Positions 52,425-64,000 of a stretch of DNA of 64,000 nucleotides are shown in pieces (within the stretch, counting starts at the first letter, position 1; the number at the start of each line of letters is the position of its first letter). A program made the translations under genes and the position numbers. The notes beneath the pieces were generated by a model. It had not been told where the DNA came from and did no database searches. It saw only the letters and a list, made by a program, of their open reading frames with translations. Location: NCBI GenBank assembly GCA_020746105.1, contig CM036657.1, positions 5,248,417 through 5,312,416 of the forward strand, given 5' to 3'. Source of the stretch: Trogon surrucura (taxonomy: Eukaryota; Chordata; Aves; Trogoniformes; Trogonidae).

Positions 52425-53888
52425 TTGTCTGAGTTCGTTTCCTGATGTGCAATAAGCTAACCTCACACGCTAAGATCAGATATGCCATTTATTACAAATT
52501 TGCGCAAGTTTGGGTACTGGGATGAAACCAGCACACCTTGGGACTTTCTAAAGTGATTTTTTTACATAATCTTATCACCAACAGATTCCCAAAGCCATCC
52601 CACTAGTTTCTGATTGGTTAGTGTGTAGGCTGAAACAGGCAGAACACACGAACAACCACAAACCATGGGTGAAATGCAAAGAATAAATTTATTCTCGTTA
52701 CATGAGAATCTGGAGAATCTCTGAAGCAGCACCCAAGCAGAGACACACAAGCATCGATCACACAAGCAGCTCAACAAGCAGCAGGGCAGGCCTGAGGTGA
52801 CCTCTCCTTGCTAGAAAGCATGTGGTATTTAACCTGCTGCTTTGTTATGTTTAACCTGTTGCTCTGAGTTCCCAGGACTCAAACAATAGCTTTGCTCTGT
52901 TCCTTCTCACAGCAGGGCAGGAGTGTGAAAGATGTCCCCGCATCTATCCCAGGCCTCTGTTATCTAGACGCAGGCGTGCTGCTTGTTGAGCACACAAGGC
53001 CAAGCAGTAATCCAGTGGGATGTGTGTGTTTTCTGATACCTCAGGTGCAATTTGCTTGAGCATACCTACAGTCCTCCTGTATGGAAAATCTCATTGCCAG
53101 AGGTCAGTGTTCACAAAGAAGACAGAGGAGTCTTAACTTTACTCAAATAAAGGGAGAGTTCACCGAGGTTGCCAAGTCCCAGTGAGGTCTCTCCAGTTGC
53201 CAGAGAACGCAGCCCCCTTTTATCCTAATTTCCCGGCCGCATGAAACCCTCTCCCTTTCCCCATTGGCTGAAGCACTCAGGAGGTACAGACTTCCTGATC
53301 CACCTGTTCCCTGTTCCCCCTTAACATGTACCCCCCTTAACAACACACATCACGTTTCATTAACTTCAACTTTATGCCGCCCAGGGTGGAGAAGTTAATA
53401 TTCATATTCATAGGCCTCTTAAGCCTGCGCACTCTTTCTCAAAGTTCAAAAGTTTAGAGCATCCTTGCTGTTGACTTAATTAATAGCCCTAATGGTCAAG
53501 GTGTCTCGTTATCTTCTTCTGCAGGCTGCATTCTGTGACTCCCTCATTCATGAAGGACACTCTCTTCTTTGTTCCATCACTAACAAGAAAAAAACCCACA
53601 CACTCCCCTTCTTGTTTTATCACTATTTGTAAAGACACTCGACTTACTTATTCTCTCACTCCCCATCAATCTTCCGTTATAATTTCACAGTTAGTAATTT
53701 GTATATCGTTACACAGTTGTTAGTACAGCTACGCATGTTCCATGAGTAAGGGTCTCTACTTAGTCCAGGGACTCCTGCTCAGTGGGTGTGATTTTTACTG
53801 TTATAATGAGGATAGTTTGCTAAGGATAGGGATAATCATCTCTCTAGCTGACTGCTCAGAAATACATATAAACATGATAATGGTGGAT
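52425..53888. other. Unassigned stretch, possibly decayed LTRs
   Basis: There is no credible coding frame. LTR-like signals occur without matching ends: a palindromic AATAAATTTATT near 52685, an AATAAAGG near 53145 and a TATA-like - strand stretch near 53220. I could not define element boundaries or target duplications. Confidence 0.45.
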
Positions 53889-55423
53889 TGTCATGGTTTG
53901 AGCTGACTGGCTGGGCTGACAACAAAGAACCAGGTGGTCACTTGCTCACTCCTCTCCCCACCTCCCTCCCCACAGGGATGTGGAGGGAGAAAATTCAACT
54001 AAAAAGGCCCGAGGACTGAGATTAGAACAGGAAGGGTCCATTCACCACTTATGGTCACAGGCAAAAAACAGAGTAGACTTGGAGAGAAAACATAAATTTA
54101 ATTTACCACCACCATTTATCGACTAGATCAGAGTAGGATAGTGAGAGGAATATATAAATAAATACAACCTGATCTTAAATACACTCCCCCCCCCTTCCAT
54201 GTTCCCAGTTACCTTCTCCTCCCTCATCAGTGCAAGGGGGGGCAGGGGGTGGACAATTTGATCTGTCTGGCCATTAGTCATTGTCCTTCCTTCTTGGGAA
54301 AGAGGGCTCCTCACAGTCTTCCCCTGCTGCCATGTGGTGTCCATCTCACAGGAGGCAACCCTCTGCTTCCACGTGAATCCATCCCACTCAGTCACGTCCT
54401 CCACTCCTCCACGGTCTCTCTCCCCGCTGGTATGGGGTTCTCCACATACCACCACATCCTGGATGTTCTCACCGCTGTCAAACCCCTCAGCTGGAAGGCA
54501 GTCATGACACGCGGAATAAAGACTCTATAACCCAGAAGGTTATAAAGTAGGTATGCTTTAATCAGGGTTGGGTGCACGGGGGAAATATTTTCCTCCGAAA
54601 AAGCATGCACACGTGAACCATGCAGTTACCTTGGTTATATGCAGTAAAAGTTACATATTCATTAGATGCCTATACATATTCATGAGCTATCCCAAAAAAG
54701 GCACTCAGTTCCAGTGGCCAACAGCTCCTCCTCTTCATGCTTGCATGGTGCCTCCTGGTGGTCTTGGGCATGGGTCTTCAGGGATGAAGGCCGTATGTCT
54801 TCCTCACAATGAACTTTTTACCCTCGTCCCCAAACTAGTTGTTCTCAGCACTTTTCAAAAGTAATTTTTATCAAATTACTCAAGGGGGTTCGTCACCAGA
54901 TGATCCTTGTTAGTTGCCCTTATCACTAGTGTCCTTGTCAATTTGTCTTTGTTTTATGTTCTTTTGCAATGGGTACTGAACAAGCTCATCCTAATGGCCT
55001 TGGAAGGTTGCTTCCCACTAGATGCTATTTCCCCTATCAGTCATCTCCCTGGCATCTTATTCACTAAGGGACTCCAGGGAAATGCTCTGCTCTGGTGCCT
55101 TTCTCCCCCACTTTCCTCACAGACCGCATTCCTTTGCTTTTCTCTCACCTTCCCCTCCTCCCAACAGAAAAAAATTCCCAACACGAAAGATGGGACAGGC
55201 CAAGATAAGGAGAGAAAACAAGAAAAAATAATGAAACAAAGAGAAAGAGGAAGTGATTCAATAGGGTCCCCGATCACAGAGGTGCTGACTGGCCTGGCCT
55301 TGGTCAGAGGTGGGTTAGACTTTTTACATGGGGTTGGGGGAGGCTCTGGAAGCTTTGCAAGAGTCATCTTCCACATCCCTCTCCCCTGTTACCAAAAACC
55401 CTGACAGACTCAAACCCATGACA
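53889..55423 (-). repeat. Long LTR-type element (1535 bp) with 5-bp duplication
   Basis: Its ends are long imperfect inverted repeats (TGTCATGGTTTGAG...CTCAAACCCATGACA) and it is flanked by TGGAT on both sides (53884-53888 and 55424-55428). The left 120 bases match the reverse complement of the 3' end of the solo LTR at 31334-31750, which sets the - orientation. It is much longer than that relative; an AATAAAG and mixed composition near 54510-54900 suggest another insertion inside, which I could not delimit. The frames inside look non-coding. Confidence 0.82.
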
Positions 55424-55639
55424 TGGATACATACATTTTACATATTGTCCAGGATGTTTCTTCTCCAAAAATGGCCAACTCTTAATTAAAAAATCTGTTA
55501 CTAATCATCTTCGACAACTTCAAGGATAATCCTCCTACTCCCAGACATAATGTACATACTTGTATGTCTTCAGTACGTGCAATCCATTTAAGCAGTTTCA
55601 GAGCTAATTCAATATAACATTCAACTTTTTATGACCAAA

Positions 55640-55897
55640 TAACAGCTTTATACTGAATATGACGTATATAGAATGGAATAATTTGTTGGTCAGGTATGGT
55701 TCAACTGTCCTGTCTGTTCCTCCCCAGAGGTGGGACTTTTTTACTTTCCTGTGACCTTTTTACTTCCTGGCACCCCAAGGTGGTAGACAAGATCTATCAG
55801 TGATCTTGGTTACCATAGGAGCAAGTATAAGCAAGAGCCTTTTTGCATACCAATCCTTGACAGTAACTATAAACATCAAGTGTTATCGCTTCTAGTA
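55640..55897 (-). repeat. Diverged LTR fragment of the ERV-B family (5' half)
   Basis: It is similar to 44735-44990 in the ERV-D LTR (for example TATGACGTATAT, then the blocks around TCCTGTCTGTT and CTTGGTTACCATAGGA). It is old, with no LTR ends preserved. Confidence 0.78.
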
Positions 55898-57365
55898 GGA
55901 GATCTCGGTGTACAGGAGGGTTTCCTGAGGTTTACACAAGGCAAGGAGAGACTAGGGAAACAGAGAGACCCCTCAGGTAGCCAGCAGCTCTCTCTAGCAA
56001 TGCTGATGAGGTATGGGTTTTGCCAGTGCAATAGCAACCTCACTCATGTCCTTAAAAAGAAGGGTAAGGGCGTGCAGCGATTGGTCACTGCATACAGAGC
56101 ACTGATCAGGCAACCAGATCATGGGCATCATCCAGTGTGTGGTGCAGCAGGGTGTGGGGAAGGGCATGCAGGAAGGAACTGAAGCTCTGCCAGCTTGACA
56201 GGTGAGTCATATTGGTCATCACCATCCTCTTGGGAGGAGCTCAGCTATGTTCTCCACCTGGCAGAAGGTTAGGCTCTCAACACTTGCCATGATGGATGTA
56301 GGAACTCAGATGGAACTGCCACGGAAACATACAGCCATCCAGGTCACAGGCTGCAAGGAGTCCCAGGGCCTGTCGCTGATAACGGGTGGCAGGTGTGAGA
56401 ACTGCTGTGTGCGGTGTCAACAGGTGGATGATCTGCTCAGCCTGGTGGCAGAGCTGCGAGAGGAAGTTGAAAGGTTAAGGAGCATCAGGGAGGCTGAAGA
56501 AGAGAGAGACTGGTGGAGCCAGGCTCTGCCCTCTTTGAAACAGAAATGGGAGCACCCATCAGAAAGTACCCTGGATCAAGGGGCCTCGGTATCCCACCCT
56601 TGTCAGGCCAAAGACAGAAGCCTAAATGGAAAGAGCGAACAGAAGCAAGTTCATGGTCAGGGCAGCAGATGAGCCCCCTCCTTGCCTACCTTGCCCCTCC
56701 AGGTGCCTCTGTACAACAGGTATAAGGCTCTGGCTGAGGAAGGCCAGTCAAATGAGGATGTGGACAATGGGCGATCTGCACCAGGGGTGTCTCCACAGTC
56801 AGATAGGCCCACTGACCATATCACGACCATATCTGCAAGGAAAAAAAGGAGGGTTACAATTGTAGGTGACTCCCTTTTGAGGGGAACAGAGGGTCCAATA
56901 TGCCAGGAAGACTCTCAGCATAGGGAAGTCTGCTGTCTCCCTGGAGCCCAGGTTAAGGATATCACTAGGAAACTTCCTAGCTTGGTAAGGCCCTCAGGCC
57001 ACTACCCATTACTGATTTTCCATGTAAGTGGACAGGAAACTGCAACTTGTAGTTCAAGAGCAATCAAAAAAGCCTTGGGACAGTTGGTGAGGGAATCTGG
57101 GGCACAGTCTATTTTTTTCCTCTTTCCTTCCAGTTGTTGGCAGTGACATTGGAAGGAACAGACAAATCCAATCTATTAATACGTGACTCCGTAGCTGCTG
57201 TCACTACCACAACTCTGGGGTTTTTGACAATGGAATGGCCTACATGGCACCAGACTTGCTGGCATCAAATGGGAGACACCTTTATCAAAGGGGGAAGAGG
57301 GTCTTTGCTGAAGAGATTGTGAGGCTGATAAATGGCTTTAAACAAGATGTGAAAGGGGATAATCA
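55898..57365 (+). mobile_element. CR1 LINE, 5' part (5' UTR and ORF1)
   Basis: It has a 5' region of about 300 bases of uncertain extent, then a diverged ORF1. It ends at about 57365 where the tail of a - strand CR1 begins. It is an older subfamily than the CR1 at 45482. Confidence 0.75.
56202..57322 (+). pseudogene. CR1 ORF1, broken
   Basis: The first block (to 56672) has a Cys-rich motif (CENCCVRCQQ) and coiled coil (DDLLSLVAELREEVERLRSI). The second block (56682-57146) has the esterase domain (IVGDSLLRGTEGPIC). The third (57134-57322) holds its end. Two frame changes separate them. Confidence 0.82.
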
Positions 57366-58836
57366 TGCAATCATAGAATGGTTAATGTTGGAAGGGACCT
57401 TGAAGATTGTCTAATCCCAACCCCCCTGCTGTGGGCAGAGACACCTCTCTCTCACTAGACCAGCATGTCAACCACTCCACAGAGTTTGGTGTCACTGGCA
57501 AACTTGCTGAGGGTGTACTCTATCCCACTGTCCTTGTCACTGACAAAGATGTTAAACAACGCTGGTCCCAGCACCAATCCTTGCAGGACACCACTCATCA
57601 CTGGTCTCCACTTGGACATTGAGCCATTGGTTGCAACTCTTTGAGTGCAACTATCTAGCCAATTCCTTATCCATTGAGTGGCTCATTCAACAAACCTATA
57701 TCCTTCTAGTTTAGAAACCAAGATGTCATGCAGGACAGTGTCAAATGCTCTGCACAAATGCAGGTAGATGACATCAGTTGCACTTCCCTTATCCACTGAC
57801 ACTGTAACACCATTGTAGAAGGCCACCAACTTTGTCAGGCACGATTTGCCTTTGGTGAAGCCGTGTTGTCTGCCACCAATCACCTCCTCTATATCCATGT
57901 TCCCTAGCAGCTTTTCCAAGAGGATCTGCTCCATTATCTTGCCAGGCACAGAGGTGAGACTGACAGGCCTATAGTTCCCCAGATCTTCCTTTTTCTCCTT
58001 TTTGAAGATAGGGGATATGTTTCCTCTTTTCCAGTCAGTGGGAACCTCTTCAGACTGCTGCAGTTTCTCAAATATGATGGAAAGTGACAGTTCTTTCAGG
58101 ACCTGTGGATGGATCTTGTCAGATCCCATGGACTTGTGCACCTTCAGGTTCTTTAGATGGTTCCAAACCTGGTCTTCACTCACAGTGGGGGGTTCTTCAG
58201 TACTCCAACCTCTGCCTGTCCTCTCTGCAACTGGCATGGTGTGGCTGGAGCCCTTGCCAGTGAAGACTGAATCAAAAAAAGTCATTGAGTACTGTAGAGG
58301 AGTTCCTGGTCTCACGAGGCCATGGAGTGTTGTCTGAGGCCTACTTGCACAATCCAGCCCTTGACTATAGTAATGGAGGCAGTACAGTGAACTGTCCTTG
58401 AATGGCAAGATATAAGAAAGTCAGCAGTTTTGCCATCAGCAAAACAGGATGCATGTCCAGGAGAGAAACAGCAAAACAGGAGGAGCCGACAAACGTCACG
58501 CCGTGTGAACGGTTGAGTTAAGCCTATTAGCTTAAGGCAGGGGGCGCGTGGACAAGGCTATGTAACCAATAACTGTAAGTTTGTAGCCGCATGTATAGCT
58601 TGTAAAAGTACATAAACTGTGCTATCCTGGCAATAAACGAACAATACCTTACTCCCATGGAGACTGCGTATTGATTCCGAGTACAGTTCCTACAGAGTAC
58701 CTCAGCCTTTTCAATATCCTGCATGATCACCTCCCCTGTTTCCTTACAGAGTGGTCCTACATTTTCCCTAGTCTTCCTTTTGTCACTGACGTATCTATAG
58801 AAGCCTTTCTTATTGTCCTTGACATCCGTAGCCAGA
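57366..58836 (-). mobile_element. CR1 LINE (RT and linker), with a nested solo LTR
   Basis: It has a tail and 3' UTR at 57366-57465, then a jump to RT ([43 protein letters not shown]), interrupted by the LTR at 58293-58694. The linker continues to 58836, where an ERV-B-type LTR fragment follows. About 57683-58290 is open. Confidence 0.88.
58293..58694 (+). repeat. Class II solo LTR (402 bp), 6-bp duplication
   Basis: It starts TGTAGAGGAG, ends GTTCCTACA, with a perfect 6-bp duplication GAGTAC (58287-58292 and 58695-58700). AATAAA is near 58631. Its start and several blocks (GTGTGAACGGTTGAGTTAAG) make it a distant relative of the ERV-A LTR. Confidence 0.93.
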
Positions 58837-59166
58837 TTCCCGAATCCAGCTCCCTGTATCCAGCTCCCGCCGCCGCTGAGCCTGGGGTTTCCCCAGTGCC
58901 TCCTGCTCTGCAGCACCAGTGGGGATTGCTATCGGGGGATGGAGTTGGGTTTGATATTGGGCTACTATCTATAGTTGTATATAGTTCTTTACTTTTATCT
59001 TTTCACCATTATTTCTATTATTTTCATTAAAGCTGTTCTGGTTTTTCTTCTCTAACTCGTAAGTCTCTCTGCCTCATTCCCTTTTTCTTCCCGTTTGGGG
59101 GGGGGGAAGAGAGGGTTAGAGAGCGTCTGTCCATGTTAGTGGCTGGCCCAGCCCTAACCCATGACA
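58837..59166 (+). repeat. ERV-B-family LTR, 3' part
   Basis: It matches the last 330 bases of the LTR at 31767-32590, ending CTAACCCATGACA. The left part is missing where it meets the CR1. Confidence 0.9.
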
Positions 59167-59639
59167 ACACCAAAAGGTGGAAGCGCAATTCTTACCAAGA
59201 AGGCGTCCCTGTCTTGGGTGAAGGAGAAGGAGCACAGCCCGTCGACTGCCTCTTCCTCTTCTGGGGTCTTCTCCTCCCAATGACACATACCCTCTATGCT
59301 CCTTATATACTATCTTTTCACACACACCCCCACCCCCCACCCCGGGGTGGCATTCAGCATGATTTGAGTGAAGAGTGGGTGACTATAGTCATATAGGGAT
59401 ATTAAGGTAAAAATTTCCACTCTGGGCCCTGTGACCTTCAGGATTTTGTTTTGAAGCAGCTTATCTTTTTGCAGGATGATGTTCACACCGTTAGTCTCCG
59501 TGTGGCCTTGCTCCTTAGCCAAAACAGGGCCATCCTGGCACCACAAGACTCCCTCCTTCGGCTGGTTCTCACTGTGTAGGCCTTGTTTTTCTCCATTCTC
59601 AGGGTCTGCACAACAGATAAGCGAACATCTGCGTTCAGC
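59167..59639. other. Unassigned stretch
   Basis: There is no recognised gene. It contains a CA/CCC-rich low-complexity run near 59320-59345 and a - strand TATATAAGGAG motif near 59305. It follows an LTR end, so it could be leader or internal sequence of a lost provirus, but I find no primer-binding site. Confidence 0.4.
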
Positions 59640-60661
59640 AAGTCTGAAACCCTCAGTCACCAATGTAAGTGGACTCATCAGGGATGTCAGGATCAGAGGT
59701 AGCCTGGGCTGCAGTGATCATGCACTGGTGAAGTTCATGGTCCTAAGGGGCATGAGTCAGATGAGGAGCATAGTCAGGATCCTGAATTTTAGGAAAGCAA
59801 ATTTCCAGCTTTTCAAGGAGTTAGTCAATAGGACCCCCTGGGAAATGATCCTCAGGGGCAAGGGAGAAGAACAGAGCTGGCGGGTTTTTAAGTATGCTTT
59901 TGATAGAGCACAAGAGCTCTCAATCTCCAGGTGTAAGAAATCAGGCAAGAGATCAACGTGGCTGAATTGAGACCTGCTGGACAAACTAAAAGGCAAGAAG
60001 GAACTTAAGTGGAAGCAGGGACGGGTATCTTGGGAAGAGTATAGGGACGCTGCCTGGTTGTGTAGAGATGAGGTCAGGAAGACTGAGGTGTGACTGGAGC
60101 TGAACATGGTAAAGGATGCAAAGAATAACAAGAAGGGCTTCTACAGGTATGTCAAGGGGAAAAAGAAGATCAAAGAAAGCGTACCCTCCCTAATGACCAT
60201 GAATGGCAAGCTAGTAACAACAAATGAGAAGGCCAAGGTTCTCAATAGCCTTTTTGCCTCAGTCTTCACTGGTAACCTCTCTCCTCACACCTCCCAAGCT
60301 GAAGGACCACAAGATGGGGACCAAGCGGAAAAAATCCCTCCCACTGTAAGTGAAGATCAGATTCATGACCACCTGAGGAACCTGAACATACAGAAGTCTA
60401 TGAGATCTTATGGAATGTATCCCAGAGTCCTGAGGGAATTGGCTGATGTAGTTGCCAAGCCACTCTCCATGATATCTGAAAAATCATGGCAGTCAGGTGA
60501 GGTCCCTGGTGACTGGAAGAAGGGAAACATTACAGACATCTTTAAAAAGGGTAGAAAGGAGGACCCTGGGAACTATTGACTTGTCAAGTCTCACCTCTGT
60601 GCCTGGGAAGATCACGGAACACATCCTCCTAGAAGCTCTGCTAAGGGACCTTAATGATCAT
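59640..60661 (+). mobile_element. CR1 LINE, left part (endonuclease end to RT start)
   Basis: It encodes GSLGCSDHALVKFMVLRG, the linker ([20 protein letters not shown]) and RT start ([32 protein letters not shown]), with stops at 59968-59970, about 60090 and 60577-60579. It continues at 61606 after an inserted - strand CR1. Confidence 0.88.
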
Positions 60662-61605
60662 CTAGTTCCACCCCCCCCCGCCATCTCATCCGGACCCCGT
60701 GTCCTCAGTTTAGCTATGAGGATGCTGTGGGAGATGGTGTCAAATGCTTTACTGAAATCCAGATAAGCCACGTCCACTGCACTACTATCATATATCCACC
60801 TGGTTATGTCTTCATAAAAGGCTATCAGGTTGCTCAAACATGTCTTCCCCTTGGCAAAACCATGTTGACTGCTCCTAATGATCCTCTTATCCTTGATATG
60901 CCCAGAGACAGTGCCAAGGATAAGTTGTTCCATCACCCTTCCAGGGCTGGAGGTGAGGCTGACCGGTCTGTTGTTACCCGGGTCATCCTTCCTGCCCTTC
61001 TTGAAGAATGGAGTCACATTCACTTTCCTCCAGTCCTCAGGCACCTCACCTGTTGCCCATGACTTACCCAAGATGATGGAGAGTGGCCTAGCAATGACCT
61101 CCGCCAGCTCCCTCAGCACCCGTGGGTGCATCCAGTCAGGGCCCATGGATTGATGGATGCTCAGATTGCCTAACTGATCCCTAACCCAGTCCTCCTCAAC
61201 CAGGGCAAACTCCTCCTTTATCCTGACTTCCTCTGGGGCCTCAGGGCTCTGGGGCTCCTGAGGACAGTCTCCAGTAGTGTAGGCAGAGGCAAAGAAGGCA
61301 TTCAGCAACTCTGCCTTCTTTCTGTCCTCTGTCTCCAGGGCACCCGCCTCATTCACCAGAGGGCCTACACTGCCTCGAGTGTTAGTTTTATCTGCAATGT
61401 ATTTGAAGAAGCCCTTTCTGTTGTCTTTGACCTCCCTTGCAAGTTTTAATTCCAAGGAGGCCTTAGCTTTCCTAACTGCCTCCCTACATCCTCTGACCAC
61501 AGTCCTATATTCCACCCAAGTGGCCAGCCCCTCCTTCCATGATCTATAGACTTTCTTCTTCCACTTGAGTTTGCCCAGCAGTTCCCACAACATCCTTCTC
61601 TCTGA
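60662..61605 (-). mobile_element. CR1 LINE segment in opposite orientation (linker and RT)
   Basis: It is open from 61638 to 60658 with [50 protein letters not shown] and [14 protein letters not shown]. Both ends are truncated. It closely resembles the CR1 at 27836-30988 and is younger than the CR1 around it. Confidence 0.88.
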
Positions 61606-62669
61606 ATTGGAGACATACAGATTTGATGGGTGGACCATTCAGTGGATAAAGCATTGGTTGGATAGTCACATCCAGAGAGTAATGGTCAACGCCTCTATGT
61701 CTAGACAGTGATGGATGTCGCGTGGTGTCACTCAGGGGTTTGTGCTGGGACCAGCGCTCTTTAATATCTTCCTCGATCATATAGACAGTGGGATTGAGTG
61801 CACCCTCGGTGAGTTTGCAGGTGACCCCAAGCTGAGTCCTGTGGTTGACATACCAGAAGGACCAGGTGTCATCCAGAGGGACATGGACGAGCTGGAGAAG
61901 TGAGCCCATATGAACCTCATGTGGTTCAACATGGCCAAATGTAAGGTCCTGCACCTGGGTCGGGGCAGTCCTCGTTATCAGTATAGAATGTGGGATGACG
62001 TGATAGAGAGCAGCCCTGCAGAAAAGGACTTGGAGATATTGGTGGATGAAAAGCTCATAATGAGCCAACAATGCACTCTCACAATCCAGAAGGCCAATTT
62101 CATCTTGAGCTGCATCAAAAGAAGCATGGCCAACAGGTCAAGGGATGTGATTCTGTCCCTCTACTCTGCTCTGGTGACACCCCACCTGGAGTGCTGTGTC
62201 CAGCTGTGGCACCCTCAACACAAGGACATAGACCTGTTGGAGCTGGTCCAGAGGAGGGCTACAAAAATAATCAAAGGGCTGGAACACCTCTGCTATGAGG
62301 ACAGGCTGAGAGAGTTGGGGGTGTTCAGCCTGGAGAAGAGAAGGCTCTGGGGAGCCTCCCAGTACCTGACAGAGACCTACAAGAAAGCTGGGGAGGGACT
62401 GTTTACAGGGGCATATAGAGATAGGGTGAAGGGCAATGGTTTTAAACTAAGAGAGGAGATTTAGACTGGCTATAAGGAATAAGTTCTTTACAATGAGGGT
62501 GGTGAAACACTGGCACAGGTTGTCCAGAGAGGTGGTGGAGGCCCCATCCCTGGATACATTCAAGGTCAGGCTGGATGGGGCTCTGAGCAACCTGATGCAG
62601 AGGGGTTGGACTAGATGACCTTTAAAGGTCCTTTCCAGCCCAACACATTCTATGATTCTATGATTCCTG
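61606..62669 (+). mobile_element. CR1 LINE, right part (RT to 3' end)
   Basis: It continues the copy starting at 59640 from the RT region after the KAFD block (FDGWTIQWIKHWLDSHIQRV) to the 3' UTR and a tail ending ATTCTATGATTCTATGATTCC. The box is FAGDPKL where FADDTKL is expected. There are stops near 61710 and at 61901-61903. Confidence 0.88.
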
Positions 62670-63171
62670 TAACTGTTTTTCTCACCTATCATCTGAGTTC
62701 AACTTATAAAATACAGTGTAAAAAGCATAGCTGAACTTCAAAGGAAAATCTACCAATGCTTTTAAAGGAGAGATAGGAGTTCATTACCTGGGAGCTAACA
62801 GAAAGTGCTACCTGAAAATAGTGCTTTTTACATGCATTATGAAGAGCATTACAGTTCCACAACAAGCTGCTGGATGGGGAAGAATGTTCCAGAGTCAAAC
62901 ATATACCACTGTAACTGAGCAAGGTCTTGTTACTTTTCTGAAAGCAACTGCCAAGAGCACACAATTAAGGCAACATATAACTGAAAAAAATGTTATCTAA
63001 TGTGATATCTCAATCAAATTGATATCTAATGATGCAAACAATACTTTTCATATGCATGAATACCAAAATAATCTCTAAGTGGTGCAAATGTAGACTGCAT
63101 TCAGCAGAGCAGGGCCAAAGTTTGCATAAAAACTTGCCAACTTGTTCAGTGTCATAGCTATTTCATTCTAC
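62670..63171. other. Unassigned AT-rich sequence
   Basis: No repeat ends or coding frames are recognised. It may be a short piece of original host DNA. Confidence 0.45.
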
Positions 63172-63540
63172 TGTGGAGGCACAAAGATTCCAGCAGATGT
63201 CAGGGTGGTTGAAGTCTCCCAACAGAGCCTGCGAGTGTGATGTTTCCAGCAGCTGAAGGATGAACACTTTGTGAACATCCTCCCCTTGATTAGGTGCCCT
63301 ATACAAGATCTGCAGCTCTTTGCAGTCAATAGTTTTTTTTCATAGAAGGCAACCCTATGACTTTTTCTTTCTGAACAGTTTATAGCCATCGATTACAGAG
63401 CTTCCAGTCATGTCTCTTCCCATCAAGTTTCAGTGATAAGGCCACAGCTTTCCATCTGCACAGTGGCTTCCAAATCCTCCTGTTTATTACCTGTGCTACA
63501 TGCATTGATATAGAGGCACTTCAGTTGGGGCGGTGACCAT
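63172..63540 (-). mobile_element. Old CR1 fragment (endonuclease)
   Basis: On the - strand it shows the degraded endonuclease start (region of YLNACSTGNKQED through the [10 protein letters not shown] block) with several frame changes. Both ends are missing. Confidence 0.8.
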
Positions 63541-63542
63541 AT

Positions 63543-64000
63543 GTTTTGCTAATTGACTGGAGGGGGATCCCCACAGAAAAGGACACAGACATCAACAGAA
63601 GAGTCGGCTTATTTTACGGTCTATTTCAAAGTATTACAAGAATAAGGCAATGCCTTTAGTTAAAATAGTAAGCTTATTATATTGTAGTTTTAAGCAGCAA
63701 AGAGCATAAGCAAGGTAATGCACCTAATCATTACTTCATAAGATCAGCGATAGTGATTAAGATATATCACCAGTTGCACTCATACTTTACCATCATCCAG
63801 ATCCGCAGTCGCTGGGGAGCCCCTGTTGCAGCGAGGATTCTGGAGAACCGTCCCGGCAACTGGGAAGTCCTACGCAGTGCGTCCACTCGTAGAGGAGGTC
63901 TCCAACCATCACTGCAAGAGGGTCCAGCTTTTATACTATTGAATAAACAACCTTACATAACTTCGAGCGTGGGACCATCGGGTGTTGTCCACTCTGTTGG
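63543..64000 (-). repeat. LTR-X, 3' part, running off the window
   Basis: On the - strand a TATAAAAG box near 63930 precedes the sequence shared with ERV-A 12300-12515. The left limit GCAAAACA (63543 on +) has the CA end of an LTR. The U3 start lies beyond 64000. No primer site follows at its left end, so it is probably a solo LTR. Confidence 0.7.

Noticed and set aside
54504..55035. A nested LTR inside the long element at 53889
   Set aside because: TG and AATAAAG occur, but I could not find a CA end with a matching target duplication.
54123..55404. Several open frames of 90-165 codons in the long LTR-type element
   Set aside because: They sit between terminal inverted repeats with a target duplication, show no domain and no conserved partner, and look like chance frames in U3.
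59310..59678. A 122-codon - strand frame as a possible env or host exon
   Set aside because: No signal sequence, domain or splice context could be supported, and its start overlaps CR1 sequence on the other strand.

Overview
The window is bird nuclear DNA made almost entirely of transposable elements. The evidence is the number of CR1 LINEs, with the CR1-type ORF2 endonuclease/reverse transcriptase, the CR1-type ORF1 esterase and 3' ends built on the ATTCTGTGAT motif, together with several families of avian endogenous retroviruses (ERVs). I recognise no single-copy host gene and no tRNA, rRNA, CRISPR or bacterial feature. Such a dense, nested and partly young ERV load is what is known from the avian W chromosome or other non-recombining heterochromatin, but that placement is inference.

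Region 1 (1-16924) is a stack of insertions. An ERVL-like provirus (here ERV-B, + strand) has a Lys-1,2-type primer-binding site, gag, protease, pol and no env. Its 5' LTR was hit by a class II provirus on the - strand (ERV-C, Trp-type primer-binding site). The ERV-C gag carries a solo LTR that itself carries another solo LTR, and its capsid region is cut by a CR1. The ERV-B protease is split by a 613-bp solo LTR. Its RT is split by a young 5.0-kb class II provirus (ERV-A) with 377-bp LTRs that differ at one base, a 6-bp target duplication, an open gag and an open dUTPase-protease. Most of pol and env is deleted in ERV-A, and a piece of a foreign LTR sits in their place.

Region 2 (16985-33437) is a CR1 graveyard: CR1s inserted in CR1s on both strands, one old ERVL remnant (ERV-F), and three solo LTRs with clean 5-bp target duplications.

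Region 3 (33848-43163, - strand) is a complete 9.3-kb class I (gammaretrovirus-like) provirus, ERV-E. It has 529-bp LTRs with two visible differences, a 4-bp target duplication, a fully open pol, a gag with one frame break at a C7 run, a gag stop in the strong readthrough context UGA CUAG, and an env with two breaks. The predicted Env surface subunit starts with what look like three tandem immunoglobulin-like domains. This is the most unusual thing in the window.

Region 4 (43367-52424) is a CR1 split by an ERVL-like provirus on the - strand (ERV-D, same family as ERV-B). ERV-D was later hit by a nearly full-length 4.3-kb CR1, and its 5' half was replaced by a short inverted gag fragment joined through 7 bp of microhomology.

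Region 5 (52425-64000) holds a 1.5-kb LTR-type element with a 5-bp duplication, further CR1 copies, a class II solo LTR with a 6-bp duplication, fragments of the ERV-B-type LTR, and at the right edge an LTR homologous to the foreign piece inside ERV-A. ERV names A-F and LTR names X and Y are labels used only here.
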